64,000 nucleotides of DNA from Fimbriimonadaceae bacterium (lineage in GTDB: Bacteria; Armatimonadota; UBA10988). Under the pieces are notes generated by a model. It made no database searches and was not told the origin of the DNA. It saw only the letters and a program-made list of their open reading frames with translations. The position numbers and the translations under genes are program-made. Position 1 is the first letter of the stretch. Every line of letters starts with the position of its first letter. The stretch lies in NCBI GenBank assembly GCA_020850355.1, contig JADZEX010000028.1, positions 47,145 to 111,144 on the forward strand, in the 5' to 3' direction. This document shows positions 54,065 through 62,591 of this stretch, one piece after another.

Positions 54065-56350
54065 CTACTGCGGCTTGACCATCCGCGCGCCGAACAGCCC
54101 GCCGGCCAGCCGACCCGGCTTCGCCTGGAGCTTGACCGTCACCCGCCGGTTTCCTCTCGCGAAATCCGGGGGTATCTTGTATACCACATCGAAGAACTGG
54201 CCGGGCTGCTGGTTGTTCAGGATCTGCGTCCCCAGCAGGCGGTCGTTGAGCCAGACCTCGAACTCGCGGCCGCCGCTGTCGCTGCCCCAGTAGGTCAGCA
54301 GCAGCTCGGCCGGGCCGTCGGGGACGGCCAGTTCGAACGAGAACCAGCCGCCATCGACCGCGTGGCGCCACTTGCGTCCGCCGAAGTCGCCGGCGCTGGT
54401 CCGTTCGCCTTGCAGGTTATGATCCCGTTCGGGCTGCATCTCGCCGATCCGCAGCCGGTCGGCAGTCCGCGCCTCCAACTCGCGTAGACGCTCCTGCTCA
54501 GCCCGCCACGCGGCTTCGTGGGCGGCCCATTGGGCTGGCGTGAAGCGGTCGAGGTAGACCGCATAGCGCACACCGTGAGTAGCATAGAAGGGCCGCCAGG
54601 TGAGCTCCCGCGGACGCGCCGTGGGGCCGCTGCGCCAGGTCAGCGGCTCGCCGGTCGGCTGCAGCCAGCCGGCCGGGTCGCCCTGCTCGGAGACCAGCGC
54701 CGGCAGCAACTCCGGCCGCGGATCGCTGGAGTTGCCGAGGTCGGCCGCCAGGACCAGCGGGCCGTACAGCACCGCCAGGCGGTCGGCGTTGTCAGGCATC
54801 GCCTCGCAGCGCAGCGCCAGGGGCAGTTCCAGCGTCACGCGGTCGCCGTCGCGCCAGGTCCGCCGCACGGCGACGTAACTGCCCGGCAGGCCGCTCAGCG
54901 CCACAGGCTCGCCGTTCACCTGCACCGCATAGCCGACGCACCAGCGCGGCCAGCGCAACCGCAAGGTGAAGTCGGTCGGCGCCGGGCAGTGCACGGTCAG
55001 CCGGCTGCGCGGCTCCTGCGGGAAGCGCGTCGACTGCGTCACCTGCACGCCCTTCGCCCGCCAGGTGACGGTTGAGGCGATGAACTGGTTGAGCCAGAGG
55101 TCGTCGCCGCCGAACCAGATCTGCTCGCCGTAGCGGGCGTGGTTCTCCATCCCGGTGCCCGTGCAGCACCAGAAGCTGTCGAACGGCGTCGAGTAGGTCT
55201 TCGCCTCGCCGCTGCGCAGCGGGACGTAGTAGCAGGTCATCCCGTCGACCGGGTTCTGCGACGCCAGGATGTGGTTCCAGAGCGCCCGTTCGGCGTACTC
55301 GGCGGCCGCCGGGTCGGCGCTCCAGGCGAAGCGGTGGGCGGTCAGCTTGAGCATGTTGTAGGTGTTGCAGGTCTCGCTGGTGTTGGTCGACAGCCGGTCG
55401 TTGAGCCGGTCGGGCGGTCCGAAGTGCTCGTGGTCGCTGTGTCCGCCAATCACGTAGCTGTGGTGCTGCACCACGCGCTGCCAGAAGGTCTCAGCAATCA
55501 CCCGGTCGGTCGTGTCGCCGGTCAGCTCGTAGCGCCGCGCGCAGCCGATCGCCTTGGGGATCTGCGTGTTGGCGTGCAGCCCGGCCAGCTTGTCCTGCCA
55601 GGCCGCCAGCGGATCGAGCACGGCACGGTGGTGGAACTGCCGCGAGAGCGCCAGATAGCGCGTTTCGCCGGTGCGGGCCCAGAGCTCGGCGAGCACCTCG
55701 TTCATGCCGCCATGCTCGCAGGCCAACATCGTCTGCCACTGCTCGGGCGTCAGCCCGGCCAGCGTCCGGTCGGCCCAGTCGGCGAGCTGCCGGGCGACCG
55801 CCAGCGCGGCCTCACTGCCCGCCAGGGCCTGCGCGTCGAGCAACCCGGCGAAGAGCTTGTGGAGGGTGTACCAGGGCACCCAGATCCCGTTGAGGTCGAA
55901 GCCCGCCGAGCGGATTCGCCCGGCCGCCAGATCGGCGAAGCACTGCTTGCCACCGGGGATCGCCGCCAGGTAGCCGGTCCCGATGGCCTGCTGACAAGCC
56001 GCCAACTCGGCCACCAGGCCGTCGATCCGCTCCTTGAACCGCGCGTCGCCGGTGCTGGCGTAGGTCCAGGCACAGGCCGAGAGGTAATGCCCTAACGAGT
56101 GCCCCGCGACGCCCTGCGACTCCCACCCGCCGTAGGGCTGCGCCTGCTGCGGCAGGCCGGCCTCCCGCCGAAACCAGGCCACCAGCCGCGCCGGATCGAG
56201 TTGCAGCAGCCAGGCGGCATCGCGCTGCTGCGCCTCCCGAAACGGCCCGTCGGCGAGCCGGACCGCCGCCGGATCGAACGGCACCGCCGCCAACGGCACC
56301 ACGCTGGGGGCGGCGGAGAGCAAAGCCAGGGGCAGCAGAACGGCTGGCAT
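54065..56350 (-). CDS. secreted GH127 beta-L-arabinofuranosidase (DUF1680)
   Basis: 761 residues from the ATG at 56350 (CCGGAGC site); the frame is open to 56428. A signal peptide (MPAVLLPLALLSAAPS) leads. GH127 marks: YGGWESQGVAGHSLGHYLSA, WVPWYTLHKLFAGLLDA, CEHGGMNEVLAELWARTG, SDHEHFGPPD, STNTSETCNTYNMLKLTA, and FDSFWCCTGTGMENHARYGE with the zinc-cysteine centre where Cys acts as nucleophile. The C-terminal part (about 640 on) is an extra beta-sandwich. It removes arabinofuranose from plant polysaccharides or glycoproteins. Confidence 0.9.
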   Translation of the reverse strand: MPAVLLPLALLSAAPSVVPLAAVPFDPAAVRLADGPFREAQQRDAAWLLQLDPARLVAWFRREAGLPQQAQPYGGWESQGVAGHSLGHYLSACAWTYASTGDARFKERIDGLVAELAACQQAIGTGYLAAIPGGKQCFADLAAGRIRSAGFDLNGIWVPWYTLHKLFAGLLDAQALAGSEAALAVARQLADWADRTLAGLTPEQWQTMLACEHGGMNEVLAELWARTGETRYLALSRQFHHRAVLDPLAAWQDKLAGLHANTQIPKAIGCARRYELTGDTTDRVIAETFWQRVVQHHSYVIGGHSDHEHFGPPDRLNDRLSTNTSETCNTYNMLKLTAHRFAWSADPAAAEYAERALWNHILASQNPVDGMTCYYVPLRSGEAKTYSTPFDSFWCCTGTGMENHARYGEQIWFGGDDLWLNQFIASTVTWRAKGVQVTQSTRFPQEPRSRLTVHCPAPTDFTLRLRWPRWCVGYAVQVNGEPVALSGLPGSYVAVRRTWRDGDRVTLELPLALRCEAMPDNADRLAVLYGPLVLAADLGNSSDPRPELLPALVSEQGDPAGWLQPTGEPLTWRSGPTARPRELTWRPFYATHGVRYAVYLDRFTPAQWAAHEAAWRAEQERLRELEARTADRLRIGEMQPERDHNLQGERTSAGDFGGRKWRHAVDGGWFSFELAVPDGPAELLLTYWGSDSGGREFEVWLNDRLLGTQILNNQQPGQFFDVVYKIPPDFARGNRRVTVKLQAKPGRLAGGLFGARMVKPQ

Positions 56351-56419
56351 CGCGGCGAGCTCCGGTCGTGCCAAGACCGATTCGGCAGCGGGCCCGGGGA
56401 ACCTGCCAGAACCCGGCTC

Positions 56420-56432
56420 TGGTGACACCAGG
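56420..56432. promoter_or_regulatory. palindrome, operator-like
   Basis: CTGGTG-A-CACCAG is a perfect 6-base palindrome with one central base. It lies 18 bases before the -35 box at 56450 and between the GH127 gene and the small ORF, in a divergent control region, so it may bind a regulator. Single observation, weak. Confidence 0.35.
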
Positions 56433-56449
56433 TCAGTCTGGGTGCAGGT

Positions 56450-56478
56450 TGACGGACGATGTCCAGGGGGCTACAGTA
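56450..56478 (+). promoter_or_regulatory. sigma-70-type promoter of the small ORF / cysteine peptidase pair
   Basis: -35 TTGACG (56450-56455), 17-base spacer, -10 TACAGT (56473-56478). The small ORF starts at 56499, about 14 bases after the expected transcription start. Confidence 0.65.
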
Positions 56479-56498
56479 GTGCCAGCACGAGACGCAGC

Positions 56499-56678
56499 AT
56501 GGGCCAGTCTGCCAAGTCGCCTCGACCTGCAGAGCCTCCAACCATTCCTCCATTGCCAACCGACGCGGAGCGCCGCGACCTGGCTGCGGCGGGCGAGCGC
56601 TTGCAGCGAGAGGTTGGCGCGCGGTTCGACCATCTGCTCCGGATTGAGGAAGCCGATCTGAAGGTGCGCCTGCGGTAG
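56499..56678 (+). CDS. small ORF of 59 residues, unknown function
   Basis: From the ATG at 56499 it encodes a Pro-rich start (MGQSAKSPRPAEPPTIPPLP) and a charged amphipathic helix (ERRDLAAAGERLQREVGARF, then LLRIEEADLKVRL). No strong binding site is seen, but the promoter is just upstream and the stop is 27 bases before the next gene. It may be an antitoxin-like or regulatory partner of the peptidase gene, which is inference. An earlier frame start at 56442 would lie before the promoter's -10 box. Confidence 0.5.
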   Translation: MGQSAKSPRPAEPPTIPPLPTDAERRDLAAAGERLQREVGARFDHLLRIEEADLKVRLR

Positions 56679-56705
56679 GTCGTCTGGTGGGGAGCGGGGT
56701 GCGAG

Positions 56706-58172
56706 GTGCCTGAGAACAGCTTCGCGTGCCGGCCGTTCTCCGCTGCCGCCCTGCGGCAGTTGACCACCTCCGACGAAGGCCGGTCGACCGACGTTCTGGC
56801 TTCCCCACTGCCGCAGGTGGCGAATCTCGCCGCCTACCTGGAGGCCCTTGGCGCGACCAGCATCGTCGCCGAGTCCCACTACATCGATCGGCACTACCTG
56901 GAGGAGTTCAGCCGTTTCTACAGCCGCCGGCTCCTCGCTCCGCCGAACTATTGCCGGCGCTTGCACTTCTTCGATCTCGATCTGGCGAAGGACGGCCTCC
57001 GTCATTGGATCGACCGCGCTTCCGCCGAGGGCGTGGCACCCGTCGAGGCGGACCTTTCGCGGCACTACCTCGGCTACCTGGTGGTACGACCGCTGCCGGA
57101 CGTGCCGGTCGGCCGGACCGTCGTGCGCCCGCCGCGAGACGCTGGACTTTGCTGCGCGGCTGTTGCCCGCCAGACCGTGCACCTGTTGGGGCTGCGCCTC
57201 GTCCTCGATGCCCTGCCCTTCCAGCAGCAAGACCAGGCCGTGGCGGCCTGTGCTACCACAGCCGTCTGGACGGCGTTGCAGCGCCAGGCCCGCTACGAAG
57301 GCCAACGCCCGCCGACACCGACCGCCGTGACCGAGGCCGGCGTGCGGTACTTCCAGCCTCACGGCAGAGCCTACCCGGCGCAGGGCCTGACTATCGAGCA
57401 GATCTGTGATGCCTTCCGAGCGCACGACTTTCCGCCGGAGGTGATCGCGATGCAGAACTCGCCGGGCGAGTTCTGGCTGGTGGTCAACATCTACCTCGGC
57501 TCGGGCATTCCGGTGGTCCTGGCGGCCGACACGGCCGAGGGGCACCACGCGGTCGTGGTGAGTGGCTACCGGCCAGCGTCGCGCGGAGAGTCCGAGTGCC
57601 GACTGGCGGACAGGGTTCGGAGCCGCAACCTCGAGTTCGCCAGCGTGTTGCTCCACGACGATCGCGTGGGGCCTTACATCGAGGCCCAAGTCAACTGGCA
57701 GACTGGTCACTTGGAGCTGCCGCCCACCCTGGGAAGCGCGGCCACCACCGAGTTGCGGGCCCGGTATGCGATCGTGCCGCTCTATCCGAAAGTGCGGCCG
57801 GGAGCGGTCGCCTTGCTGAAGGCTGGCACCACGATGCTGCCCTGGCTGCAGTACTTCTGGCGTGAACAGACGCCGGCCACCCTCTGGATCAGCTACCAGC
57901 GCGGCGGCGACTATGCCGCTGATCTGTATGCGACCGGTGCGCCAACAGCTCGTCTGGAGTCCTTCCTGACCCATGTGCCGCTCAGCCGCTACGTCGCCGT
58001 GGGCCGCTGGCATGACCGCCAGGGCGAGGTGCTCGATCTGCTCTGGGACACGACCGACACGATGCGGCATCGCCGGCCGGCCGAGCAGTTACTGGCCGTG
58101 GTGGCCCGGCGTCACGCCGATGCTGGGCGCGTCGACGCCCTCGCCCAAGCGCTGCGGGTGGCCGCGGGCTGA
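56706..58172 (+). CDS. putative papain-like cysteine peptidase, unknown function
   Basis: 488 residues from a GTG at 56706 with a GGGGAG site. No signal peptide. A papain-fold signature is suggested: QQQDQAVAACATTAVWTALQ, with Gln175 or Gln177 and Cys182 as oxyanion-hole Gln and nucleophile, and EGHHAVVVSGY with His280 or His281 as base. A candidate Asp/Asn follows in the next strand. The N-terminal ~170 residues (LEALGATSIVAESHYIDRHY, FSRFYSRRLLAPPNYCRRLH) are unrecognised, as is the C-terminal ~180. Resembles C39-like or transglutaminase-like peptidases in layout. It pairs with the small ORF under one promoter. Confidence 0.55.
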   Translation: MPENSFACRPFSAAALRQLTTSDEGRSTDVLASPLPQVANLAAYLEALGATSIVAESHYIDRHYLEEFSRFYSRRLLAPPNYCRRLHFFDLDLAKDGLRHWIDRASAEGVAPVEADLSRHYLGYLVVRPLPDVPVGRTVVRPPRDAGLCCAAVARQTVHLLGLRLVLDALPFQQQDQAVAACATTAVWTALQRQARYEGQRPPTPTAVTEAGVRYFQPHGRAYPAQGLTIEQICDAFRAHDFPPEVIAMQNSPGEFWLVVNIYLGSGIPVVLAADTAEGHHAVVVSGYRPASRGESECRLADRVRSRNLEFASVLLHDDRVGPYIEAQVNWQTGHLELPPTLGSAATTELRARYAIVPLYPKVRPGAVALLKAGTTMLPWLQYFWREQTPATLWISYQRGGDYAADLYATGAPTARLESFLTHVPLSRYVAVGRWHDRQGEVLDLLWDTTDTMRHRRPAEQLLAVVARRHADAGRVDALAQALRVAAG

Positions 58173-58188
58173 CACTGGTCGCAGCGGG

Positions 58189-59757
58189 CTACTCCTCCTC
58201 TGGCGGCGGTGGCGGGGTCTGCAGGTAGCGCTCCCAGAGCTCCTTGGCGATCCAGGTCTCGTACTTCACCTTGTAGCGCAGCCCGAGGTGATCGCCCTGC
58301 ACGTGGGTCCGCTGGAGTTGCGCCACGGCGCGGCGGTAGAAGGGGGTCCAGGCGGTCGTCGCGCCCTCGGCGGGGACGTGCAGCAGGACCAGCGGGGCCG
58401 CCTGGAAGGTGGTGCCGCCGACGTAGTAGCCGACCTGCTCGGGACCGAGGGCCTTGAGGTACCAGGGCAGCGGCCAGTAATACTCGTCGGGGCTGAAGAC
58501 CGTAGCGTAGAGCGCCTCACCCGGCCGACGGGCGCGCTGCAGGCGGTCGACCGTGTCGCGCAGATCGGTGATGTAGGGCGCGGTCGGGCTGTAGGCGTAG
58601 GGGTTGCGCCGGTCGGCGGCGTACTTGTAGACGACGCGGGTGGCCTGCCAGCCGTAGTGGCCAGCCAACAGCAGCAGGCCGACGGCGCAGGCGGCACGCA
58701 ATCCGCGGTGCGGGGTGGCCAGCAGCGCGGCGGCACCGAGGCCGGCCAGCAGCAGCAGGCCGACCTGGAAGCCCAGCAGGCACCACGGAGTCTTGTAGGG
58801 CAGGGCGCTGTAGACCGCCGTCAGCACCACCGTGTAGACCGCGATCAGCCGCGCCAGCCGCGGGTCTGCGCCTGCTGGCAGCCGGCGGCGGAGCACAGCC
58901 CCCAGGCCCACAGCGGCGAGGCCCAGCAGCAGCCCCTCGCTGAACCAGGGGCCGGGCGGGAACTTGTGGCTGTAAGCCAGCAGGCGCAGGTAGTAGAGCG
59001 GCCCCTGGTCGTGCAACTCGGTACCACCGGCGCGCGAGAACCAGGGCGCGTAGCTGCGGAAGTAGTCGAGGGCCGCGCCAGGGTGCTGGCCGCAGTTGCT
59101 CAGCACGCCGGCCGCCACCAGCCCGGTCACCGCCAGCAGCAGCCCGAGCTCCCGCCGCCCAGCCCGCCAGCCGGGCCGTCCGAGCAGGCCCAGGGCCAGC
59201 GCGCCGAGGGCCAGGGGCGCCGTTTCCTTGCTGGCCACGGCCAGGCCCGCGGCGGCCCCGCAGGCCAGCAGCCAGCCGCGCCGCCCGCTGCACTCGTAGC
59301 GCCAGCCGCACCCGAGCGCCAGCAGGGTGGCCGCCGCCAGAAGGGTCTCCTGGATGAAGTACCGGCTGTAGAACACCAACGCCGGCGAGAGCGCCGCCAG
59401 CAGCAGCGCGACGACGGTGGCGGTGGTGCCGAGACCGTCGAGCAGCAGGGCCACCGCCAGCACCAGCAGCACCCCGACGACCGCCGGACCGCGCCGCAGA
59501 TCGGTCTCCGTGAGCGCCGGCAGCGCGCGGTGCCCCGCCAGCCAGGCGGCCGGCAGGGCCGACCAGTAGAGCGTCGGGCCGTGGTACTCGTGCGGATCGT
59601 AGCGGTAGTCGCCGCGCTCCAGCAGGTCGGCGAACTTGACGGCGTGGACGGCCTCGTCGGCGTGGAGCGGCCGGTTGGCAAGATCGAACAGCCGGAGCGC
59701 GGCGGCTCCGGCTGCGACGATCAGCAGGTAGACCAGTAGCCCCCAGCGGGCACGCAT
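58189..59757 (-). CDS. GT39/TIGR03663-like membrane glycosyltransferase or flippase-associated protein
   Basis: 522 residues from the ATG at 59757; the longer frame to 59997 is a shadow of the discoidin-like gene. About twelve hydrophobic segments are visible. The first loop has NRPLHADEAVHAVKFADLLE with the Asp-Glu catalytic pair typical of GT-C enzymes, and EYHGPTLYWSALPAAWLAG follows. A C-terminal soluble part ends in a Pro/Glu tail. It transfers sugars from a lipid-phosphate donor across the membrane. It begins just 1 base after the stop of the discoidin-like gene, so the two are coupled. Confidence 0.78.
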   Translation of the reverse strand: MRARWGLLVYLLIVAAGAAALRLFDLANRPLHADEAVHAVKFADLLERGDYRYDPHEYHGPTLYWSALPAAWLAGHRALPALTETDLRRGPAVVGVLLVLAVALLLDGLGTTATVVALLLAALSPALVFYSRYFIQETLLAAATLLALGCGWRYECSGRRGWLLACGAAAGLAVASKETAPLALGALALGLLGRPGWRAGRRELGLLLAVTGLVAAGVLSNCGQHPGAALDYFRSYAPWFSRAGGTELHDQGPLYYLRLLAYSHKFPPGPWFSEGLLLGLAAVGLGAVLRRRLPAGADPRLARLIAVYTVVLTAVYSALPYKTPWCLLGFQVGLLLLAGLGAAALLATPHRGLRAACAVGLLLLAGHYGWQATRVVYKYAADRRNPYAYSPTAPYITDLRDTVDRLQRARRPGEALYATVFSPDEYYWPLPWYLKALGPEQVGYYVGGTTFQAAPLVLLHVPAEGATTAWTPFYRRAVAQLQRTHVQGDHLGLRYKVKYETWIAKELWERYLQTPPPPPEEE

Positions 59758-59758
59758 C

Positions 59759-60460
59759 TTACTGGCCGAAGACCTCCACCTCGGTGTAGCGATTGAGCGG
59801 GTCGCCGCCGGTGCTGCCACGGCTGTAGAGCCGGACGTACCGCGCGGAGCTGCCCTTGGCCGCGACCAGGCGACCTTCGAAGGTCTCCCAGTACTCCTTG
59901 TCCTTGCCCAGCCCAAGGCCGGCGGAGTTGTCCTTGTCGTTGTTGTAGAGCGTCGTGACGCCGTCCAGGAAGTCGGGGTCGTTGGAGATCTGCACAATCA
60001 CGTCGTGGTAGATCACCGGTTCCTGGTGGCAGTGCCAGACGCAGATGTAGTGCAGCTTCTTGGCGGCCCCGAGGTCGATCTGGACCCACTGCAACTTGGC
60101 CTTCAGCTCCACGGCGCTGCCGTCGTAGGCTTCCTTGTCGCCGTCGGTGATCAGCTCCAGGCTGCCGTTGAAGGTGCTCTTGCCGCCGGTGGTGACCTTC
60201 TTGTTGAGCGCCACGTTGGCGGTGCCCCGTGGCACCTGCGGGATCGGCCGCGGCTTGCCGGTCGGCTTCTCGACGTCCTGGGCCTCGGGTGGCAGTTCCT
60301 TGGGTGTGCCGCTGAAGGCCGGGCGCGGCAGCTTCAGGGGCAGCGGCACGGTCTCGTCAGCCGCCTGACCCGGCAGGCTGCGGGCCACCAACGCCAAACC
60401 GACGGCCAGGCCGGTGAGCCAACCAATCCGCCCGCGGCGGCCCGTCACAGCATCACGCAC
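59759..60460 (-). CDS. secreted discoidin-like (F5/8 type C) protein
   Basis: 233 residues from a GTG at 60460, directly behind AAGGAGAGC; the frame is open to 60490. A hydrophobic signal (WLTGLAVGLALVARSLPGQA) leads. The second half is a discoidin-type beta-sandwich: ANVALNKKVTTGGKSTFNGS, LELITDGDKEAYDG, WVQIDLGAAKKLHYICVW, VQISNDPDFLDG, ARYVRLYSRGS and TEVEVFG. This domain usually binds carbohydrate or membranes. It lies in a minus-strand run with the HEAT-repeat and oxidoreductase genes. Confidence 0.8.
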   Translation of the reverse strand: MRDAVTGRRGRIGWLTGLAVGLALVARSLPGQAADETVPLPLKLPRPAFSGTPKELPPEAQDVEKPTGKPRPIPQVPRGTANVALNKKVTTGGKSTFNGSLELITDGDKEAYDGSAVELKAKLQWVQIDLGAAKKLHYICVWHCHQEPVIYHDVIVQISNDPDFLDGVTTLYNNDKDNSAGLGLGKDKEYWETFEGRLVAAKGSSARYVRLYSRGSTGGDPLNRYTEVEVFGQ

Positions 60461-60550
60461 GTTGCTCTCCTTCGGTCTCGCGCGGCCCATCGACCGGCAC
60501 CGCGCGCGTCGCCCCGATTGATCAACGACCCAGCGCCGCCGGCCGTTCCG

Positions 60551-62575
60551 TCAGCCCTGCGCCAGCAGCTTACGGGCCTGTTCCTGGAGTTTGCCGTCCT
60601 TGACGGTCTCGACGACCTGCTGCAGCGCCGCCTTGACCGCCGGGCCTTTGACGGCGGCCAGCTTCTTGCGGTTGCGCTCCTGCGGCGCGGCCAGGTCGAC
60701 CACCGTCGCGGCCGCGTCGTTGCCGACCTCGGCGTCGGCGAGGTATTTCGCCGCCAGCTCCACCGCCGGCCCGATGCGGCAGGCCCGCAGAATCGTCAGC
60801 GCGTTCTGCTTCTCCTGCACCCGCGTCGCAGCCGCCAGCGCCGCGGTCAGCCGTTCGACCCGCACCTCCGGCCGGGCGCCCTCGTCCTGGCCGACGATCC
60901 GCAGGTAGCCCCGCAGCGCCGTCACTTTCAGGACGCGGTCGGTCTCGTTTTGCGCCAGCTTCAGCAACACCGGCAACGCCTTGGCATCTTCCCAGGCGTT
61001 GGCCAGGCCGTCGACGGCGGCCTTCTTGACGTCCTCGGCGGTCGAGCCGGTGGCCTTGGTCAGCGTAGCCAGCGCCTGGTCGCCGCCGACGCCGGCCAGG
61101 ATCCCGAGCAGCAGCACCTGCTGCTCCGCCTGGGCGGTGTCGACCGCCGCCAGCACCGGCGCCAGGGCCGCGTTGCGGTCGTCGATCCGGCGGCTGGCCG
61201 CGATGATCGCCGTCTGGGCGGCGTCGGCGACAGCCTCGTCCTGGGCCGCCAGCAGCATCGTCACCAACTCGGCCTGGTCGGCCGGCGTGGCCATCCGGCC
61301 GAGGCTCTTCCAGGCTTCGCTGGCGATCTTCGGATCGGCCTCTCGGGCGGCCGTCTTGAAGAGCGGCAAGCTACCCTGCTGGTTGCGGTCGGCCAGAATG
61401 CTGAGCAGCTCCAGCCGCACCGGCGGCGGCCCCTGCATCGCCAAGGTGGCGATCGCCTGGGCCACGCCAGCGCCCGGTGCGCGGGCCAGCGCCTCGCGGG
61501 CGACCGCCTTGTCGGCCTTGTCCGGCTGCGCCGCGACCTCGGCCAGCGGCCGCACCGCCGCTGCGCCGCCGACCATCCCGGCACAGCGCAGCGCGGCGGC
61601 CCGCACGGCGGCGTCGGCATGGCCCAAGGCAGCCAGCGCCAGCGGCGCCGCGGCGGCCTCACCGCGCTCCTGCAAGGCCGTCAGCAAGACCGCCTGAGTG
61701 CCGGGAGAGGCCTTCGCCAACGGCGCCGTGATCTGGGCGATGGTGGCCGGGTCGGCCAGCACGGCGACCTGGCGCGCGGCGGTGCGCTGCTCGAAGCTGT
61801 CGGGTTCACCCAGCAGGGCCACCACCGTGGCCAGGGCCTGCGGGTCGCGCAGCGCCACCAGCCCGCGCACGGCGGCCGCCCGCACGACGCTGGGGTAGGT
61901 TGCGTCGACGGCCAGCCGCAGCACGGCGCCGGCGTCGGCGGCGCGTCCGGCCGCCGCCAGGCCGTCGGCCGCGGCGACCAGGGCCTGCCCGGTGACGAGG
62001 TCCTTGGCCGCCACTCCGCGCAGCGCGGCGACCGCGGCGGGCGTGCCGATCTGGCCGAGCGCCGTGACCGCCGCCTGCGCCGTGGCGACGTCGGGATTGG
62101 CCAACAGCTTGCCGAGCGCGCCGACGCTGGTGGGCTCGCGCCGATCGCCCAAGGAGTTGATCACCCCGACCCGCACCCCGCCGGTGGTGCTGCCGAGCGC
62201 CGCCAGCAGCGCCGCGCCCGCGGCGGCGCTGGGGTTGCGCTCCAGGGCGAAGCGCGCCGGGTCGCTCAGCTGCGGGTCGCCGAGCAGCTTGGCGACGGCC
62301 GGCACGCAGGCCTCGCCGCCGGCCATCCAGAGCAGCCGGCAGGCCGCCGAGCGGGCGCCCGGCGTGCTGTCAGCCGCGGTCAATACGCCGACCAGCCCGG
62401 ATTCGACGGCGCGCAGCTTGGCGGCGTCGGGGCCGGCGGCGACGATTTGTTGCTGGATCGCCAGGATCGCGGTGCGGTCCTGCCAGTCGTAGGTCCGCAG
62501 CGCGGTGTACGGGTCGGGGGTCTGCGCAACGGCCAGACCAGCCAGCAGCGAAAGTGCCAGGAGCGCGGTCTTCAT
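60551..62575 (-). CDS. secreted HEAT-repeat protein
   Basis: 674 residues with a signal peptide (MKTALLALSLLAGLAVAQT). Nearly the whole mature protein is built from about 30-residue alpha-helical HEAT repeats, for example SVGALGKLLANPDVATAQAA, TPAAVAALRGVAAKDLV and QALATVVALLGEPDSFEQRT. This is an extended solenoid that would bind another protein. It follows the Gfo/Idh/MocA gene by 16 bases. This pairing (Tat-exported oxidoreductase plus secreted HEAT protein) is common in planctomycetes as I remember them. Confidence 0.78.
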   Translation of the reverse strand: MKTALLALSLLAGLAVAQTPDPYTALRTYDWQDRTAILAIQQQIVAAGPDAAKLRAVESGLVGVLTAADSTPGARSAACRLLWMAGGEACVPAVAKLLGDPQLSDPARFALERNPSAAAGAALLAALGSTTGGVRVGVINSLGDRREPTSVGALGKLLANPDVATAQAAVTALGQIGTPAAVAALRGVAAKDLVTGQALVAAADGLAAAGRAADAGAVLRLAVDATYPSVVRAAAVRGLVALRDPQALATVVALLGEPDSFEQRTAARQVAVLADPATIAQITAPLAKASPGTQAVLLTALQERGEAAAAPLALAALGHADAAVRAAALRCAGMVGGAAAVRPLAEVAAQPDKADKAVAREALARAPGAGVAQAIATLAMQGPPPVRLELLSILADRNQQGSLPLFKTAAREADPKIASEAWKSLGRMATPADQAELVTMLLAAQDEAVADAAQTAIIAASRRIDDRNAALAPVLAAVDTAQAEQQVLLLGILAGVGGDQALATLTKATGSTAEDVKKAAVDGLANAWEDAKALPVLLKLAQNETDRVLKVTALRGYLRIVGQDEGARPEVRVERLTAALAAATRVQEKQNALTILRACRIGPAVELAAKYLADAEVGNDAAATVVDLAAPQERNRKKLAAVKGPAVKAALQQVVETVKDGKLQEQARKLLAQG

Positions 62576-62591
62576 CGACGTCCTTTCGGGC

